Notes: generated by a model from the sequence alone, not told the origin. Counted from the first letter of the stretch, positions 18,523 through 27,021 are shown. The stretch: DNA of 64,000 bases from Bacillus sp. 103mf (GCF_900116295.1 NZ_FPAF01000003.1:310001-374000), one strand, 5' to 3'. Numbers and translations: made by a program.

Positions 18523-20241
18523 TTGAAAAAGGTACATATTGCTAAAGGATTCTTATCTTGTTCAATTGGATTAACTGCATTAGTAGGAACTATGCTTCAT
18601 ACACCAAATCCGGTAGAGGCAGCACAGACACAAACGTTGCAAAGTCAGTATTCTCTATACGATTGCTTAAGTACAGATGGAAAGTCATATGGGGAATATA
18701 TTAAAAAATATGCTCCGGTTATTTATCAAGATGTAAATGCCAATCATGATGTTAGAGCAGATTTAATTACAAGATTTGATGTGGATGGGGATTGGAGAAT
18801 GGACAATCAGTGGGATACAATTGGAAAATATCCTCAAGTTCCATATGTATATACTTCTGTTCAAGAAACTAAAACTCATCTATTTTTGGGATATTATTTT
18901 TATCACGTACGTGATGATGGTCCGGCTGTTTGGGATCCACATGAGAATGATTTAGAAGGAATGATGATTGCGGTTCGAAAAGACGGAAATTACGGTGTGC
19001 CAGTAGCTATGGAAACAATTAGTCATTCCGATTTCCTACGGTATCGCTTAAATGATCCTTACCTACAGTCAGGACATGTTGGAATAGAAAATACGTCAGT
19101 TCGTTTATCAGAGGGAACTCATCCAGAAGTATTTATTTCTTCTAATGGAGGCGCTGTTTCTATAAATAAGCATGGACATGATGTGAGTGCTTTTACAGAA
19201 ACAGAGGATGTTGGAAATGATGCGATTGTTTATAAAGTTGGTGACAATCCATCTGGTGAACCGAATCAATTTTCACCGAAGTGGCAACATACCTATAATT
19301 ATGGAATCTTACCGATAGAGGAGATATGGAATAAAAAATACCAGTATAAAAATACGCCATTTAAATCTTTTGGAACGTTTCCAAGTACAGTAGGAAGTGG
19401 AAATGCGAACGCTCCTTGGAACTGGAATGATAAGGATCAAAAATCAGATGGAACTCTCGGAAAAGGAATCTTTTTTACAGATCCAGCCCATTTATTTGAT
19501 ATTGACTTGAATGGATTAGGGACATTTCCCCATGAATATGTGTACAATCCATATTGGACACATAAAGTAAAAATTAATTCTGTCACTCCTAAGGCCTACA
19601 AAGATCCTGGAAATGACCTACCTGATTTATATATTAATGTTTCACAAGTAGGTGCAGAGAGATATATAGGAGAAAGAGTGTGGATGAAGGAAAATGCAGC
19701 TTTAAATGTAGAGCATCGTGTTAATTTCGGTGGTGATCAAAAAACAGCAAATACTATTTTTTCAGAGTCTACTAATACAATTTATATAGCGGTTTTTGAT
19801 GATAATCCACGTTTAAAGTTAGAAGCAATGGATTATGATCCAGGTTCACTAGATGCTGATGATAGTATGGGTTCTATTGTATTGCCCTTAGATACAGGTA
19901 ATATCTCAGGTAAAGCTCATACTTCAGAAGCCATAATTGACTATGAAGTGATATCTAATCCTGATACTCCATTAGCATCAGAGGGAGTATATCTTTATAA
20001 TGATGCCGATTTTTCAGGAGAATGGGTGAAGTTGACAAGTGATCAGTTAAACTTTAAAGATATTGGCATGAATGATTCAGTAAGCTCGGTTAAAATTGTT
20101 GGTCCATATGAAGTTGTAGGGTATTCAGATACGAACTTTGGTGGGCGTTCTGCCGCATTAACAACAAATCATTTTATGGGATCTACTGTTATTGGAAATG
20201 ACAGTATGTCTTCTATTAAGATTAAACGAATGAATCGCTAA
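18523..20241 (+). CDS. Secreted protein with C2-like and beta/gamma-crystallin domains, unknown function
   Basis: 572 residues, TTG start after AAGGAGGTACTTA. A signal peptide covers about residues 1-33 (cleavage near PVEAA). The large N-terminal domain (about 45-330) contains YAPVIYQDVNANHDVRADL, a DVDGDWRMDNQWD acidic loop and DPHENDLEGMMIAVRKDG, vaguely like Vps62/NPP1-type secreted folds; I do not recognise it with certainty. Residues ~365-460 (DLPDLYINVS ... AMDYDPGSLDADDSMGSI) resemble a C2-like calcium-binding sandwich. Residues ~488-570 are a beta/gamma-crystallin unit with both calcium clamps, NDSVSS and NDSMSS. It probably acts outside the cell in a Ca2+-dependent way. The genomic setting (MITE on the left, Tn3 relic on the right) marks it as cargo. 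A toxin or adhesin role is only a guess. Confidence 0.75.
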   Translation: MKKVHIAKGFLSCSIGLTALVGTMLHTPNPVEAAQTQTLQSQYSLYDCLSTDGKSYGEYIKKYAPVIYQDVNANHDVRADLITRFDVDGDWRMDNQWDTIGKYPQVPYVYTSVQETKTHLFLGYYFYHVRDDGPAVWDPHENDLEGMMIAVRKDGNYGVPVAMETISHSDFLRYRLNDPYLQSGHVGIENTSVRLSEGTHPEVFISSNGGAVSINKHGHDVSAFTETEDVGNDAIVYKVGDNPSGEPNQFSPKWQHTYNYGILPIEEIWNKKYQYKNTPFKSFGTFPSTVGSGNANAPWNWNDKDQKSDGTLGKGIFFTDPAHLFDIDLNGLGTFPHEYVYNPYWTHKVKINSVTPKAYKDPGNDLPDLYINVSQVGAERYIGERVWMKENAALNVEHRVNFGGDQKTANTIFSESTNTIYIAVFDDNPRLKLEAMDYDPGSLDADDSMGSIVLPLDTGNISGKAHTSEAIIDYEVISNPDTPLASEGVYLYNDADFSGEWVKLTSDQLNFKDIGMNDSVSSVKIVGPYEVVGYSDTNFGGRSAALTTNHFMGSTVIGNDSMSSIKIKRMNR

Positions 20242-20273
20242 TTTCTACTTAAAAAAATATGTTCATCTTTATA

Positions 20274-20961
20274 GGGGTACGACAATGATTCCTTCTTTTT
20301 GGTGCCACTCACAAACGTAAAGCAAGAGAGGAGGGCAATTCATATAACCTCCTCTCTTGCTTAGATTACCAGCTACTTCAATTGGAATCGGTGATACAGG
20401 TATATCAAATTCAATATCTGGAGGACGCTGATTAGAATCTAGTCGGTATTTTTTAAATCGGTTTACATGAAATATTAAATACGGGCTCAGATCAGACAAT
20501 ACTTCCGCATCAATTTTATTTTCCTCTTGTATATATTCATGAAGAATCCGTGTAAGCTGAAATACATTGTAAAAAATTAAGCAATTAGCGATTAGATGGT
20601 TGTATTTAATGATTTTTCTTTGACCCTCTCGATTATTTTCTGCAATAATTCCTTCACTACCAAAGAATACCCATTTTGCAAAACCATTAAAAGATTCACT
20701 ATTATTTGTAGCTGCTTGAATTGTACTTCTCAATTTTTCATTAGATAGGTACTTTAACAAAAATAAAGTGCGAATGGCACTACCTAACTCTCGAAAAGCT
20801 TGATATAACTTGTTCTTTTTACTGTATGTATTTAACTTATTTAAAATCGTAGAAGGAACCGTTACGATACCCCTAAAAGACTTTTGTAACTCTTTTGTAA
20901 GTCTTTTGTAAGACATATCAATTAAAATAAATTCATAAGAGTCAACTAACGATGTAAGCAA
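20274..20961 (-). pseudogene. Tn3-family transposase C-terminal fragment
   Basis: The frame ending at 20269 reads the C-terminal part of a Tn3-type DDE transposase: SAIRTLFLLKYLSNEKLR, ATNNSESFNGFAKWVFFG, GIIAENNREGQRKIIKYNHL and VLSDLSPYLIFHVNRF. About 230 of ~980 residues remain. The last ~40 residues run into unrelated sequence and then into GGGGTACGACAATG (from 20274), a plausible transposon terminus. The N-terminal catalytic parts are absent, so it is dead. It lies exactly between two secreted-protein genes and stops 45 bases before the second one's start. Confidence 0.85.
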
Positions 20962-21005
20962 TGAATTTTATAACAAACAATATAGTAACAAGAAGGAGAC
21001 AAAAA

Positions 21006-22235
21006 ATGAATGTTAAAAGAAAACGACATATATTAACAATTTTATCACTTGCATTTAGCTTGGGTGTAACTATTTTTCCTACAAACTCTGCTTATGCAAA
21101 CGAAGTTGAAGATGATCGTATACTTGATATTTATGGTGATCCAATCAGAACAAATAAAGATTATATATTAGTTCATAAAGAACTTGAGCCAGATCAAGCA
21201 ATAGGTGTTCCTTTAAACCAACGTGAAGCAGCTGTAGGTGCACATAAACATGGAATAACTTTTGATACCTCTAATGGTTCGTATTATCCTGCTACATCCC
21301 ATAATGATTCTTATTATGGGGGACAGAAACACTACGATACAAAAGGAAATGTATACTATGGTACCCCTATAAATTTTGAAGCCCCAAGAGGAGAAAGAGG
21401 GGATGGGTATCTAAGAAATGATACTCAAGTTTCAGTTTCAATGAAGATTGGGGATAACTCTAGATGGGGAGGAGCACCAAAATACAATCTAGTTAATCAT
21501 AGGTTCGGGCCATATTTTATTCAGGACAAATCACAAGAAAAAATCTACACAGTTTTAAAAGAAAATTCTAAAGAACTAAACCTAGTAGCAGACAGAGTTA
21601 CTCAATATCGTGATAAATTTGGTCGACCTACTAATTCGTACAATGCTCACACTTCTTATATTTCTACTCGAGTTTTACGAAGTTATTACACAGGTAGGGA
21701 GAGAGCTTGGGTACAACATGAAGGTCGAGAGTCCGCTGGCCTTGAAGTAGTACCCATTCAAAACTCTTGGGACCCGGAAAGTGTAAATGGTACGTATCAC
21801 CTTATTGCCGGTGTGAATGGGACAAGTGTTGTAGATATGAGTACAAGTACACGTAGATCAGGGGATCCTAACATACCTCTTAATAATGTTCACCTACATG
21901 ACAAACATGATGGAGGGAATCAAAAATGGATATTTGAGTATGATCAAATAATAGGAGCATACCAAATTAAAAGTGCAACAAATCCAAATTTAGTGTTAGC
22001 TTGGAATGATAGTAATAATTCTAATAATGTATTTGCTACACAGAATGAACAGAAACTAGAACATTATTGGATTCCAGAAGATGCTGGAAGTGGATATGTA
22101 TATTTGAAAAATTTCAAAAATCAAAATAAGGTACTAGATGTACAAGGGCGAGGTACGTCAAACGGAACAAATATAATTGTACATGATAATAATAATGGCT
22201 GGAATCAATCATTTAAGCTAGAAAAATTAGACTAA
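21006..22235 (+). CDS. Secreted protein with C-terminal ricin-type beta-trefoil lectin domain
   Basis: 409 residues. ATG 21006 after AGAAGGAGACAAAAA is preferred to the upstream ATG 20961. The signal peptide spans residues 1-31 (cleavage after SAYA). The N-terminal ~220 residues start with EDDRILDIYGDPIRTNKDYIL, reminiscent of a Kunitz/beta-trefoil first strand, and are otherwise unrecognised, rich in Tyr, Gly and His. From about residue 258 the protein is a RICIN domain with recurring Q-x-W-like units (NQKWIFEY, HYWIPE, NQSFKLEKL). It probably binds glycans outside the cell; two-domain B. thuringiensis-type lectins and toxins have similar build, but toxicity is inference. A terminator follows. 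Its promoter must lie in or next to the transposase relic. Confidence 0.78.
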   Translation: MNVKRKRHILTILSLAFSLGVTIFPTNSAYANEVEDDRILDIYGDPIRTNKDYILVHKELEPDQAIGVPLNQREAAVGAHKHGITFDTSNGSYYPATSHNDSYYGGQKHYDTKGNVYYGTPINFEAPRGERGDGYLRNDTQVSVSMKIGDNSRWGGAPKYNLVNHRFGPYFIQDKSQEKIYTVLKENSKELNLVADRVTQYRDKFGRPTNSYNAHTSYISTRVLRSYYTGRERAWVQHEGRESAGLEVVPIQNSWDPESVNGTYHLIAGVNGTSVVDMSTSTRRSGDPNIPLNNVHLHDKHDGGNQKWIFEYDQIIGAYQIKSATNPNLVLAWNDSNNSNNVFATQNEQKLEHYWIPEDAGSGYVYLKNFKNQNKVLDVQGRGTSNGTNIIVHDNNNGWNQSFKLEKLD

Positions 22236-22250
22236 AAGGTTCTATTACTA

Positions 22251-22287
22251 CAGGCTGTGGAGAAAGGTTTTTCTACAGCCTGCTTTT
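22251..22287 (+). terminator. Terminator of the lectin gene
   Basis: CAGGCTGTGGAGAAA and TTTCTACAGCCTG pair with small internal mismatches, followed by a T-rich tail. Confidence 0.75.
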
Positions 22288-22307
22288 ATGTTTCCTATCC
22301 TTTGTCA

Positions 22308-22320
22308 GGTTCCGTTGCAA
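22308..22320 (+). repeat. Solo IS6/IS240-type end
   Basis: GGTTCCGTTGCAA matches the IS6-family terminal repeat with no transposase attached. Similar solo ends are at 24288 and 37565. The following ~180 bases are AT-rich with a GTGTAACA / TGTTACAC hairpin (22491-22518). Confidence 0.5.
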
Positions 22321-22521
22321 AATTAGCTAAAATGGAGTATAGAAACCAAAAGCGAAATGTGGAGCTGTATGTAAGTATATTCCAATTCGGTTTGTGATCT
22401 CTCGAGACAAATTGTTAAAATGAATCTACAAATATAGTGGGTTCGTTTTTATTTTTTTTGGAGAAAACAAGGTAATGAAGAATTTTTAGTGTAACAAAAA
22501 CAAACGTTTCTGTTACACTTT

Positions 22522-22851
22522 CTATTTAAAAATATGAAATACATTAACTGTTGAATTAGCTGTAACAAAAATAATTCGTAACATTATTGACTTTAATTCT
22601 TCTGATTCATTGTTTTCTATTTTTGAAATAGCCTCTCCAGCATGAGAGAATTTTTCATATAAAAAATCTGGAAGTTGTTTTCTTTTTATTCCTTCTAACG
22701 CAAGATTAACAAGATACGAATACTTTATAAAATCACTGGTATTAATATTTTGCCAGTCTTCCTCAATGATTTTTCCACTGGCTTGAGTAACAGTTAAACC
22801 ATCTTCATCTACATATTCATCCAAGTTTAATTGAACTGCTTCAATAAACAA
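22522..22851 (-). CDS. Hypothetical protein (possibly 5'-truncated)
   Basis: A 109-residue acidic protein, start apparently TTG (22851), directly after an in-frame stop. It has no transmembrane segment and no recognised domain. Predicted mainly helical (DWQNINTSDFIKYSYLVNLALEGIKRK; SHAGEAISKIENNESEELKSIMLR). The missing ribosome site and lack of ATG suggest it may have lost its N terminus. It runs divergently from a small membrane protein gene 73 bases away. I cannot assign a function; an immunity- or antitoxin-like partner is conceivable but unsupported. Confidence 0.4.
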   Translation of the reverse strand: MFIEAVQLNLDEYVDEDGLTVTQASGKIIEEDWQNINTSDFIKYSYLVNLALEGIKRKQLPDFLYEKFSHAGEAISKIENNESEELKSIMLRIIFVTANSTVNVFHIFK

Positions 22852-22924
22852 TAATTAAATTTCTATTTAAATAATTTTTATGGTAATTTTATATTATATT
22901 TTACAATTTGTTACAAGGAGTTGA

Positions 22925-23122
22925 ATGTGTATTTATATGTTAAAAAATGTAAATAACACTTCTGAAATATTACTAGTTTTATCTGCATTTTGTTTATATA
23001 TATATTTAAGGGAAATTAAATTAGAAAGAAAACTTACCCGTTTTGAGCTTCTAATGTATATATTGTCACAATTCGCATATGTTCTGTGGGGAATTAGTTT
23101 TATCGCTAAAATATGGGAATGA
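22925..23122 (+). CDS. Small two-helix membrane protein (paralogue of 32804-33010)
   Basis: 65 residues with two hydrophobic segments (about 13-30 and 44-62), separated by a charged REIKLERKLTRFEL linker. AAGGAG stands 4 bases before ATG 22925. It shares the layout YLRxxKxERxLxxFExxMYILxQxAYxLW with the protein at 32804-33010, so both are members of one unnamed family. Possible roles include holin-like or stress peptides; nothing in the sequence decides. Both copies lie next to truncated genes and transposon ends, so the family seems to be carried as accessory cargo. Confidence 0.6.
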   Translation: MCIYMLKNVNNTSEILLVLSAFCLYIYLREIKLERKLTRFELLMYILSQFAYVLWGISFIAKIWE

Positions 23123-23168
23123 AAAATCAAAAGATGTTGGATCTCATGTAAAGCCATCTTTATTTTAA

Positions 23169-23187
23169 GGTATCTCGGCTGTACCCC
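23169..23187 (-). repeat. Tn3-type terminal repeat fragment
   Basis: Read on the minus strand, GGGGTACAGCCGAGATACC equals the outer 19 bases of the 53-bp terminal repeat found at 26141-26193. The inner part does not match. The breakpoint lies next to a gene fragment. Confidence 0.55.
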
Positions 23188-23189
23188 GT

Positions 23190-23366
23190 ATGGAGATGAT
23201 TGGTGGAAACCAAGTGACCTTTGGTAAGTCCAGTGATAATAATATAACAGGAATGAAGATGATTGTTCCTGCGAAAGATGGAAAAAGTGCGTATCAAATA
23301 GTAATCACCGTTAGTATTTTAAATAAAACTGAATTAGAAAAGGTTATGCTTTCCATGCTGAAATAG
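23190..23366 (+). pseudogene. C-terminal fragment of a lost secreted or lipoprotein gene
   Basis: 59 codons: MEMIGGNQVTFGKSSDN, ITGMKMIVPAKDGKSAYQIV and ending KTELEKVMLSMLK. It is fused directly to the transposon end at 23187 and has no ribosome site. The sequence resembles the tail of DUF4367-type proteins of Bacillus, which is an uncertain match from memory. Most likely the transposon end replaced the front of the gene. Confidence 0.5.
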
Positions 23367-23430
23367 AAAATAGTGTTCTAGTTTTTCTTGACCAGGTCAA
23401 AATATGAAAACGATAGAGAGAGGAAATAAA

Positions 23431-24264
23431 ATGAATATAGTAAACTTACGTCCTAAACAGCGGTCTAAGTATCGTATTATGCTAGGAACATGGTATTACT
23501 CTACAAAGAGGTACATCCAGTGGTTAGCAGACGGAAAAACATACGCAAAAACTTTACAACAAGAAAAGTTACCCTGTACAGCGATTCAGCACCGAACGAT
23601 ACTACTTCGTAAGCTCAAGGATGTAGATATGTGGTATCAACAGAATAAAGTTGTTAATTTAAAGATTGCCATTAAACAGCTAGATGGTATCGTCATTAGA
23701 CCGGGAGAAACATTCTCTTACTGGCGTTTAATAGGTAAGCCTACTAGGAGAAAAGGGTATGTAGAAGGTATGATGTTACACTATGGATCTTTTCAAGCAG
23801 GCATTGGAGGGGGACTTTGTCAGCTTTCAAATTTAATATATTGGATGACCTTACATACACCACTGACAGTAACCGAGCGATATCGTCATAGCTTTGATGT
23901 CTTTCCTGATTCCAAGCGGACCCAGCCGTTTGGAAGCGGGGCGACTTGTTCCTATAACTATTTAGACTTACAAATTAAAAATGAAATGGACCAATCGTAT
24001 CAACTTCACCTTTATATCACAGATAAACATTTAGTTGGTGAATGGAGAACAGCCTATCCGCAGCTTTATCAATATGAAGTTTATGAAAAAGAACACTCAA
24101 TCCAATCTGCATACTGGGGTGGTTATATACGACACAATGTTATTCAACGTAGAGTATATAACCAACAGAAACAGTTTGTAGAAGATCAATATGTAACGGA
24201 GAATCACGCTATAATGATGTACGAACCATTATTAGCTTGTAATAACGAGGAAAATGGAGATTAA
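23431..24264 (+). CDS. VanW family protein
   Basis: 277 residues with the VanW domain: VIRPGETFSYWRLIGKPTRRKGYVEGM, GGLCQLSNLIYW, HRTILLRKL... and ERYRHSFDVFPD. VanW occurs beside vancomycin-resistance clusters and as stand-alone cell-surface-related genes; its biochemical role is unknown. ATG 23431 is chosen because GAGAGGAAA lies just before it; an earlier in-frame ATG (23404) overlaps that ribosome site. No van ligase genes are near, so it gives no resistance prediction. No signal peptide or membrane helix is evident. It lies between two transposon-end fragments and is part of the accessory mosaic. Confidence 0.88.
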   Translation: MNIVNLRPKQRSKYRIMLGTWYYSTKRYIQWLADGKTYAKTLQQEKLPCTAIQHRTILLRKLKDVDMWYQQNKVVNLKIAIKQLDGIVIRPGETFSYWRLIGKPTRRKGYVEGMMLHYGSFQAGIGGGLCQLSNLIYWMTLHTPLTVTERYRHSFDVFPDSKRTQPFGSGATCSYNYLDLQIKNEMDQSYQLHLYITDKHLVGEWRTAYPQLYQYEVYEKEHSIQSAYWGGYIRHNVIQRRVYNQQKQFVEDQYVTENHAIMMYEPLLACNNEENGD

Positions 24265-24287
24265 TATAGCACACCAGTAGTTTATCC

Positions 24288-24300
24288 GGTTCTGGTGCAA
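24288..24300 (+). repeat. Solo IS6/IS240-type end
   Basis: GGTTCTGGTGCAA, 24 bases after the VanW stop, matches the IS6-family end exactly as in the relic at 16895. No transposase remains beside it. Confidence 0.5.
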
Positions 24301-24393
24301 AAAATAATGTCATTGTGTACACTGAAATTATGCATAAAAAGTATGTCACTCTTTCTCGTTAATATAAAAGAATAGTAACGTGCTGTCTAAATC

Positions 24394-24510
24394 CTTAGCT
24401 TGATGGATGTGGGGTCATAACACATGCCCATCAAGCTAAGATTTCGAGATCCCCATCACCATCAACCTAAAGAGTAAAAATTCCCCATAACGAAAATTCT
24501 ATTCATTATT
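24394..24510. repeat. Abutting IS231-type ends
   Basis: A right-hand end CTTAGCTTGATGGATGTG (24394-24411), then GGGTCATAAC, then a left-hand end CATGCCCATCAAGCTAAG (from 24423). A second, weaker left end with CACCATCAACCTAAAG begins near 24456, followed by CCCCATAACGAAAATTCT, the MITE sub-terminal block. This is a junction where two IS231-derived units met; neither has its other end close by. The rest of 24301-24638 is non-coding. Confidence 0.55.
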
Positions 24511-24638
24511 AACTACTGATAATGATGCGTTATGTCAACCGATCATGAATGCGGTATACATATTATATTTTATCTATCTTGCGTAAAGAAAATTGTCATA
24601 TAATAGAAATAACATTATGAATTATACAGGAGATACAA

Positions 24639-25010
24639 ATGAAAAAATTTTTAATTAGTTATGCTGCAAGTCTGTTTGCTTTTATTTTCGGATGGTTCTT
24701 GATTTCATATATTTTTAATCCTAGCTTTATTCACCCGAACGTTTTATTTGGATTCATTAAAACTATCGTCACTTATGGTAGTATACCAGCTCTTATAGCT
24801 TGTCTAATTGGGGAAGTCTTATATAGGAAAATCAAACGATGTAGAGAATTGCAATTTGGAATTCCTGTATTTATAGGACTAGCAGTTATCTATACACTTA
24901 CACCATTTCTTTTTATGTTTACTTTTTCTTTTTCACATTTCTTTTATTTCGTTGCACCTGTTATTATGGGGTCCTTAGCTTTTTATTTAGTACGTAGAAA
25001 CTTCCGTTAA
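24639..25010 (+). CDS. UPF0715-like four-helix membrane protein
   Basis: 123 residues, almost wholly hydrophobic, with four predicted membrane helices separated by a basic loop YRKIKRCRELQFG and ending LVRRNFR. The pattern fits the UPF0715 family of Bacillus membrane proteins, for which no function is known. CAGGAGATACAA precedes ATG 24639. It has a terminator directly after it and IS231-type ends 130 bases before it, so it is plausibly a passenger of a mobile cassette. Confidence 0.65.
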   Translation: MKKFLISYAASLFAFIFGWFLISYIFNPSFIHPNVLFGFIKTIVTYGSIPALIACLIGEVLYRKIKRCRELQFGIPVFIGLAVIYTLTPFLFMFTFSFSHFFYFVAPVIMGSLAFYLVRRNFR

Positions 25011-25022
25011 CGAATTTTACGT

Positions 25023-25056
25023 CAACTAGCACCTCTTGGGGGGCTAGTTGTTTTTT
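25023..25056 (+). terminator. Terminator of the UPF0715-like gene
   Basis: CAACTAGC (25023-25030) and GCTAGTTG (25043-25050), followed by TTTTTT. Confidence 0.8.
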
Positions 25057-25128
25057 ACAGTAGCAAAGATGAGATTTCACTTTTGGAAACTGTCTTAGCG
25101 TATAAAATCCGCATTTGGCCATCAGTCC

Positions 25129-25155
25129 CCCAATAGGTCATAGACTTACTTTTAT
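25129..25155 (+). repeat. Inner half of a Tn3-type terminal repeat
   Basis: AGGTCATAGACTTACTTTTA and the following TTTCC match the inner part of the 53-bp terminal repeat at 33242-33294; the outer GGGG half is lost. Confidence 0.5.
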
Positions 25156-25299
25156 TTCCAGATGCAATTTATTGAGCTTATAAATATCGTTTCGTCTATT
25201 CATCCATTAGTTAGCTACTGAAAACACTTCGTTTCAATTGTATGATTAGGGTGTATGATAATAAGTTCGAAAATCATAGAGAAAACCCCGATTTGATTA

Positions 25300-25437
25300 T
25301 GTTTGGTGTAGCTTTGAAATAAAGTGTGATCAAAACGGATTCTTCTCCAGCAGATTTAAGTTTGGTTTTTATAAAAAAGTTTAATCATTTCTACCTATGT
25401 TGTTCCATAATCGCGCCCGATTGTAGAATATTGAAAA
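25300..25437 (-). repeat. Dispersed repeat, copy B
   Basis: Inverted, diverged copy of 10570-10790. GGTGTAGCTTTGAAATAAAG, TGATCAAAA, CAGCAGATTTAAG and AAAAAAGTTTAATCATTT appear in the same order as on the minus strand of copy A. The GCGCCCGATTGTAGAATATT block at its end is also present. There is no ORF; the whole 25057-25519 gap is non-coding. Confidence 0.5.
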
Positions 25438-25519
25438 ACACGATGACTGTAAAATAACTCCACAGTCATTTTGCTAAAGCCTCTTTTAGTTTAATAAGGA
25501 AATTTTAAGAACCAACTTC

Positions 25520-25918
25520 CTAGTCCCAATCCATATAAAAACTCACCTTTAGCTTTTCTTGCCCACAATCTGGACAATCTAGAACATCATTTTGATTAAT
25601 ATCGACTAAAGGCTTTGACGGCATCTGAGTATTACATCGAGGACAAGTATGAATGTTCGTGTAAGATTGGGTTCCTGACTTCATATGTAAATGTACTTTA
25701 TTTAATAGGTAACAACACTTCTGACAAACATATAGACCGTCGTAGCATTCAAAAGACGTTTCCTTGTTATTAATAAACTCTCTGATGTATTGTCGACCTT
25801 CTTTTTCCTCATACCATTCTAAAATCGAACTCAAGTTTATATACCTAAATCCAATTCCTAAAAAAACATTTTGATTGTAAGAGCAATGTCCGCAGTTCAA
25901 GTTATAAGCTACTCCCAT
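25520..25918 (-). CDS. Multi-zinc-ribbon hypothetical protein
   Basis: About 132 residues from ATG 25918 (a longer start at 25960 lacks a ribosome site). Four Cys pairs are visible: NCGHCSY near the N terminus, VCQKCCY in the middle, TCPRCNT, and DCPDCGQ at the end. They could build two zinc ribbons. Between the first and second pair lies a helical EWYEEKEGRQYIREFINNKE segment. I do not recognise the family. A role in nucleic-acid or protein binding fits zinc ribbons in general but is not shown. It sits alone in the mosaic region. Confidence 0.55.
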   Translation of the reverse strand: MGVAYNLNCGHCSYNQNVFLGIGFRYINLSSILEWYEEKEGRQYIREFINNKETSFECYDGLYVCQKCCYLLNKVHLHMKSGTQSYTNIHTCPRCNTQMPSKPLVDINQNDVLDCPDCGQEKLKVSFYMDWD

Positions 25919-26140
25919 AAATCTCAAATACCTCTCTTGTCCAGTTTGGATGGAAAACACTACAGAGAAATTTTAACACAAATATCCAGATTTTAAAGGT
26001 GTTAGTCCATAAAATGGCCCTTTAGTGGAGTAACTTTATTGCTACCACTATAAAAACACCCCTTCAGATAAACAGATCCAAAGGTGCAAAGCATCGCATC
26101 TTTTTTATAAACACCGTGACTTTATTTAAAAGTGAAATTT

Positions 26141-26193
26141 GGAAATAAAAGTAAGGTTATGACATATTTTTACCTGTATCTCGGCTGTACCCC
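26141..26193 (-). repeat. Complete 53-bp Tn3-type terminal inverted repeat
   Basis: On the minus strand it begins GGGGTACAGCCGAGATACAG and ends TTACTTTTATTTCC. Closely similar 53-bp units lie at 33242-33294 and 35612-35664. The length equals the 53-bp ends reported for the B. thuringiensis transposon Tn5401; identity with it is not tested. No transposase is attached. The upstream 25960-26140 DNA contains another end-like motif (GGCCCTTTAGTGGAG, AACTTTATT) and no gene. Confidence 0.6.
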
Positions 26194-26369
26194 ACATAAG
26201 GAAGCGTTTATGCAATATCCGGTTTCTGAAATATTTTTTAACCCAAGCATCACCAAAATTAAATAACTGAAATTTCGTTATGATAAACGTTTTTGGTATA
26301 GCTCTTGGCGTTATATCATAATAAACCATATAGTTTCGTTAAGTAGGTAAATCATCTATAAGAGGTAGC

Positions 26370-26460
26370 ACCACATCGCCATCAAGCTAAAAAAATGTAT
26401 CCATAAAACGAAAAAACGCTATTCTTTTTGTAGAAATATACAGAAAGGATGGCATTTTTC
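26370..26460 (+). repeat. IS231-type left end with hairpin
   Basis: CATCGCCATCAAGCTAAA is a left end; 35 bases on, AACGCTATTCTTTTT pairs with AGAAAGGATGGCATT. The same hairpin type appears at 39508-39555 next to another MITE. It may insulate the element from outside transcription. Confidence 0.45.
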
Positions 26461-26513
26461 ATTAACATAGATACAAATTCATCTCAATTAAATGGTGGTG
26501 AGATTTCTTTTAT

Positions 26514-26708
26514 TTATTCCTCTGTTTTTTTATAATAACGATTTGATTCAAAAACAAAATACCATCCAATAATAAACAAGACTATAGCAAATAATTTAAT
26601 TGCTACTCTCCATATATATTCTAAATTTTCAAAGTAAAGAGTGATTACAACATGTATAACAGCGCTTAAGACAACCATTATAAAACCTTTATATTTTTGA
26701 AAAAACAT
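26514..26708 (-). CDS. Small two-helix membrane protein
   Basis: 64 residues from ATG 26708 (AGAGGGGATTTGG before it on the minus strand). Two hydrophobic segments (about 8-25 and 33-53) are followed by a polar NRYYKKTEE tail. No family recognised. It lies between an IS231-type left end and a MITE, so it looks like a short passenger gene of a cassette. Confidence 0.5.
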   Translation of the reverse strand: MFFQKYKGFIMVVLSAVIHVVITLYFENLEYIWRVAIKLFAIVLFIIGWYFVFESNRYYKKTEE

Positions 26709-26813
26709 CCAAATCCCCTCTTTTAAACACAATATTCCATATATGCTATAATAAGGGTCAATAAAATATAATTCAAAATAACTAAGGTGGGAGATTGATT
26801 TACTGAAAATACC

Positions 26814-26946
26814 CTATGTCCTTCAATCTGAATTTTTGAAATATTTCTAAACAAAAATTTCATTTTTCAACAGTTAGTTAATTATAAGAGTTTATCTTAT
26901 TTTTTTCGTTTTGGGGAATAGAGAATTTCTTAAGTTGATGGGCATG
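26814..26946. repeat. IS231-end MITE, copy 2 (133 bp)
   Basis: The left end CTATGTCCTTCAATCTGA is degenerate; the right end CTTAAGTTGATGGGCATG is intact. Internal AACAAAAATTTC and TTTTTTCGTTTTGGGG blocks correspond to copies 1, 3 and 4. The promoter of the hydrolase downstream may overlap its right edge. Confidence 0.55.
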
Positions 26947-27021
26947 TGGTACTATCGCAATTAAATTGAACTTATTAAATTTGGATTTTAAAATAGATAA
27001 AATAAAGAATGGGGAGTAGAT

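Noticed and set aside
23404-24264. VanW gene as evidence for vancomycin resistance
   Set aside because: No vanA/B/C-type ligase, VanH or VanX gene is nearby; stand-alone vanW is common in Firmicutes.
26126-26329. 67-codon minus-strand frame ending in ICHNLTFISKFHF
   Set aside because: Its last third is translation of the 53-bp transposon terminal repeat; the rest has no ribosome site or known family.
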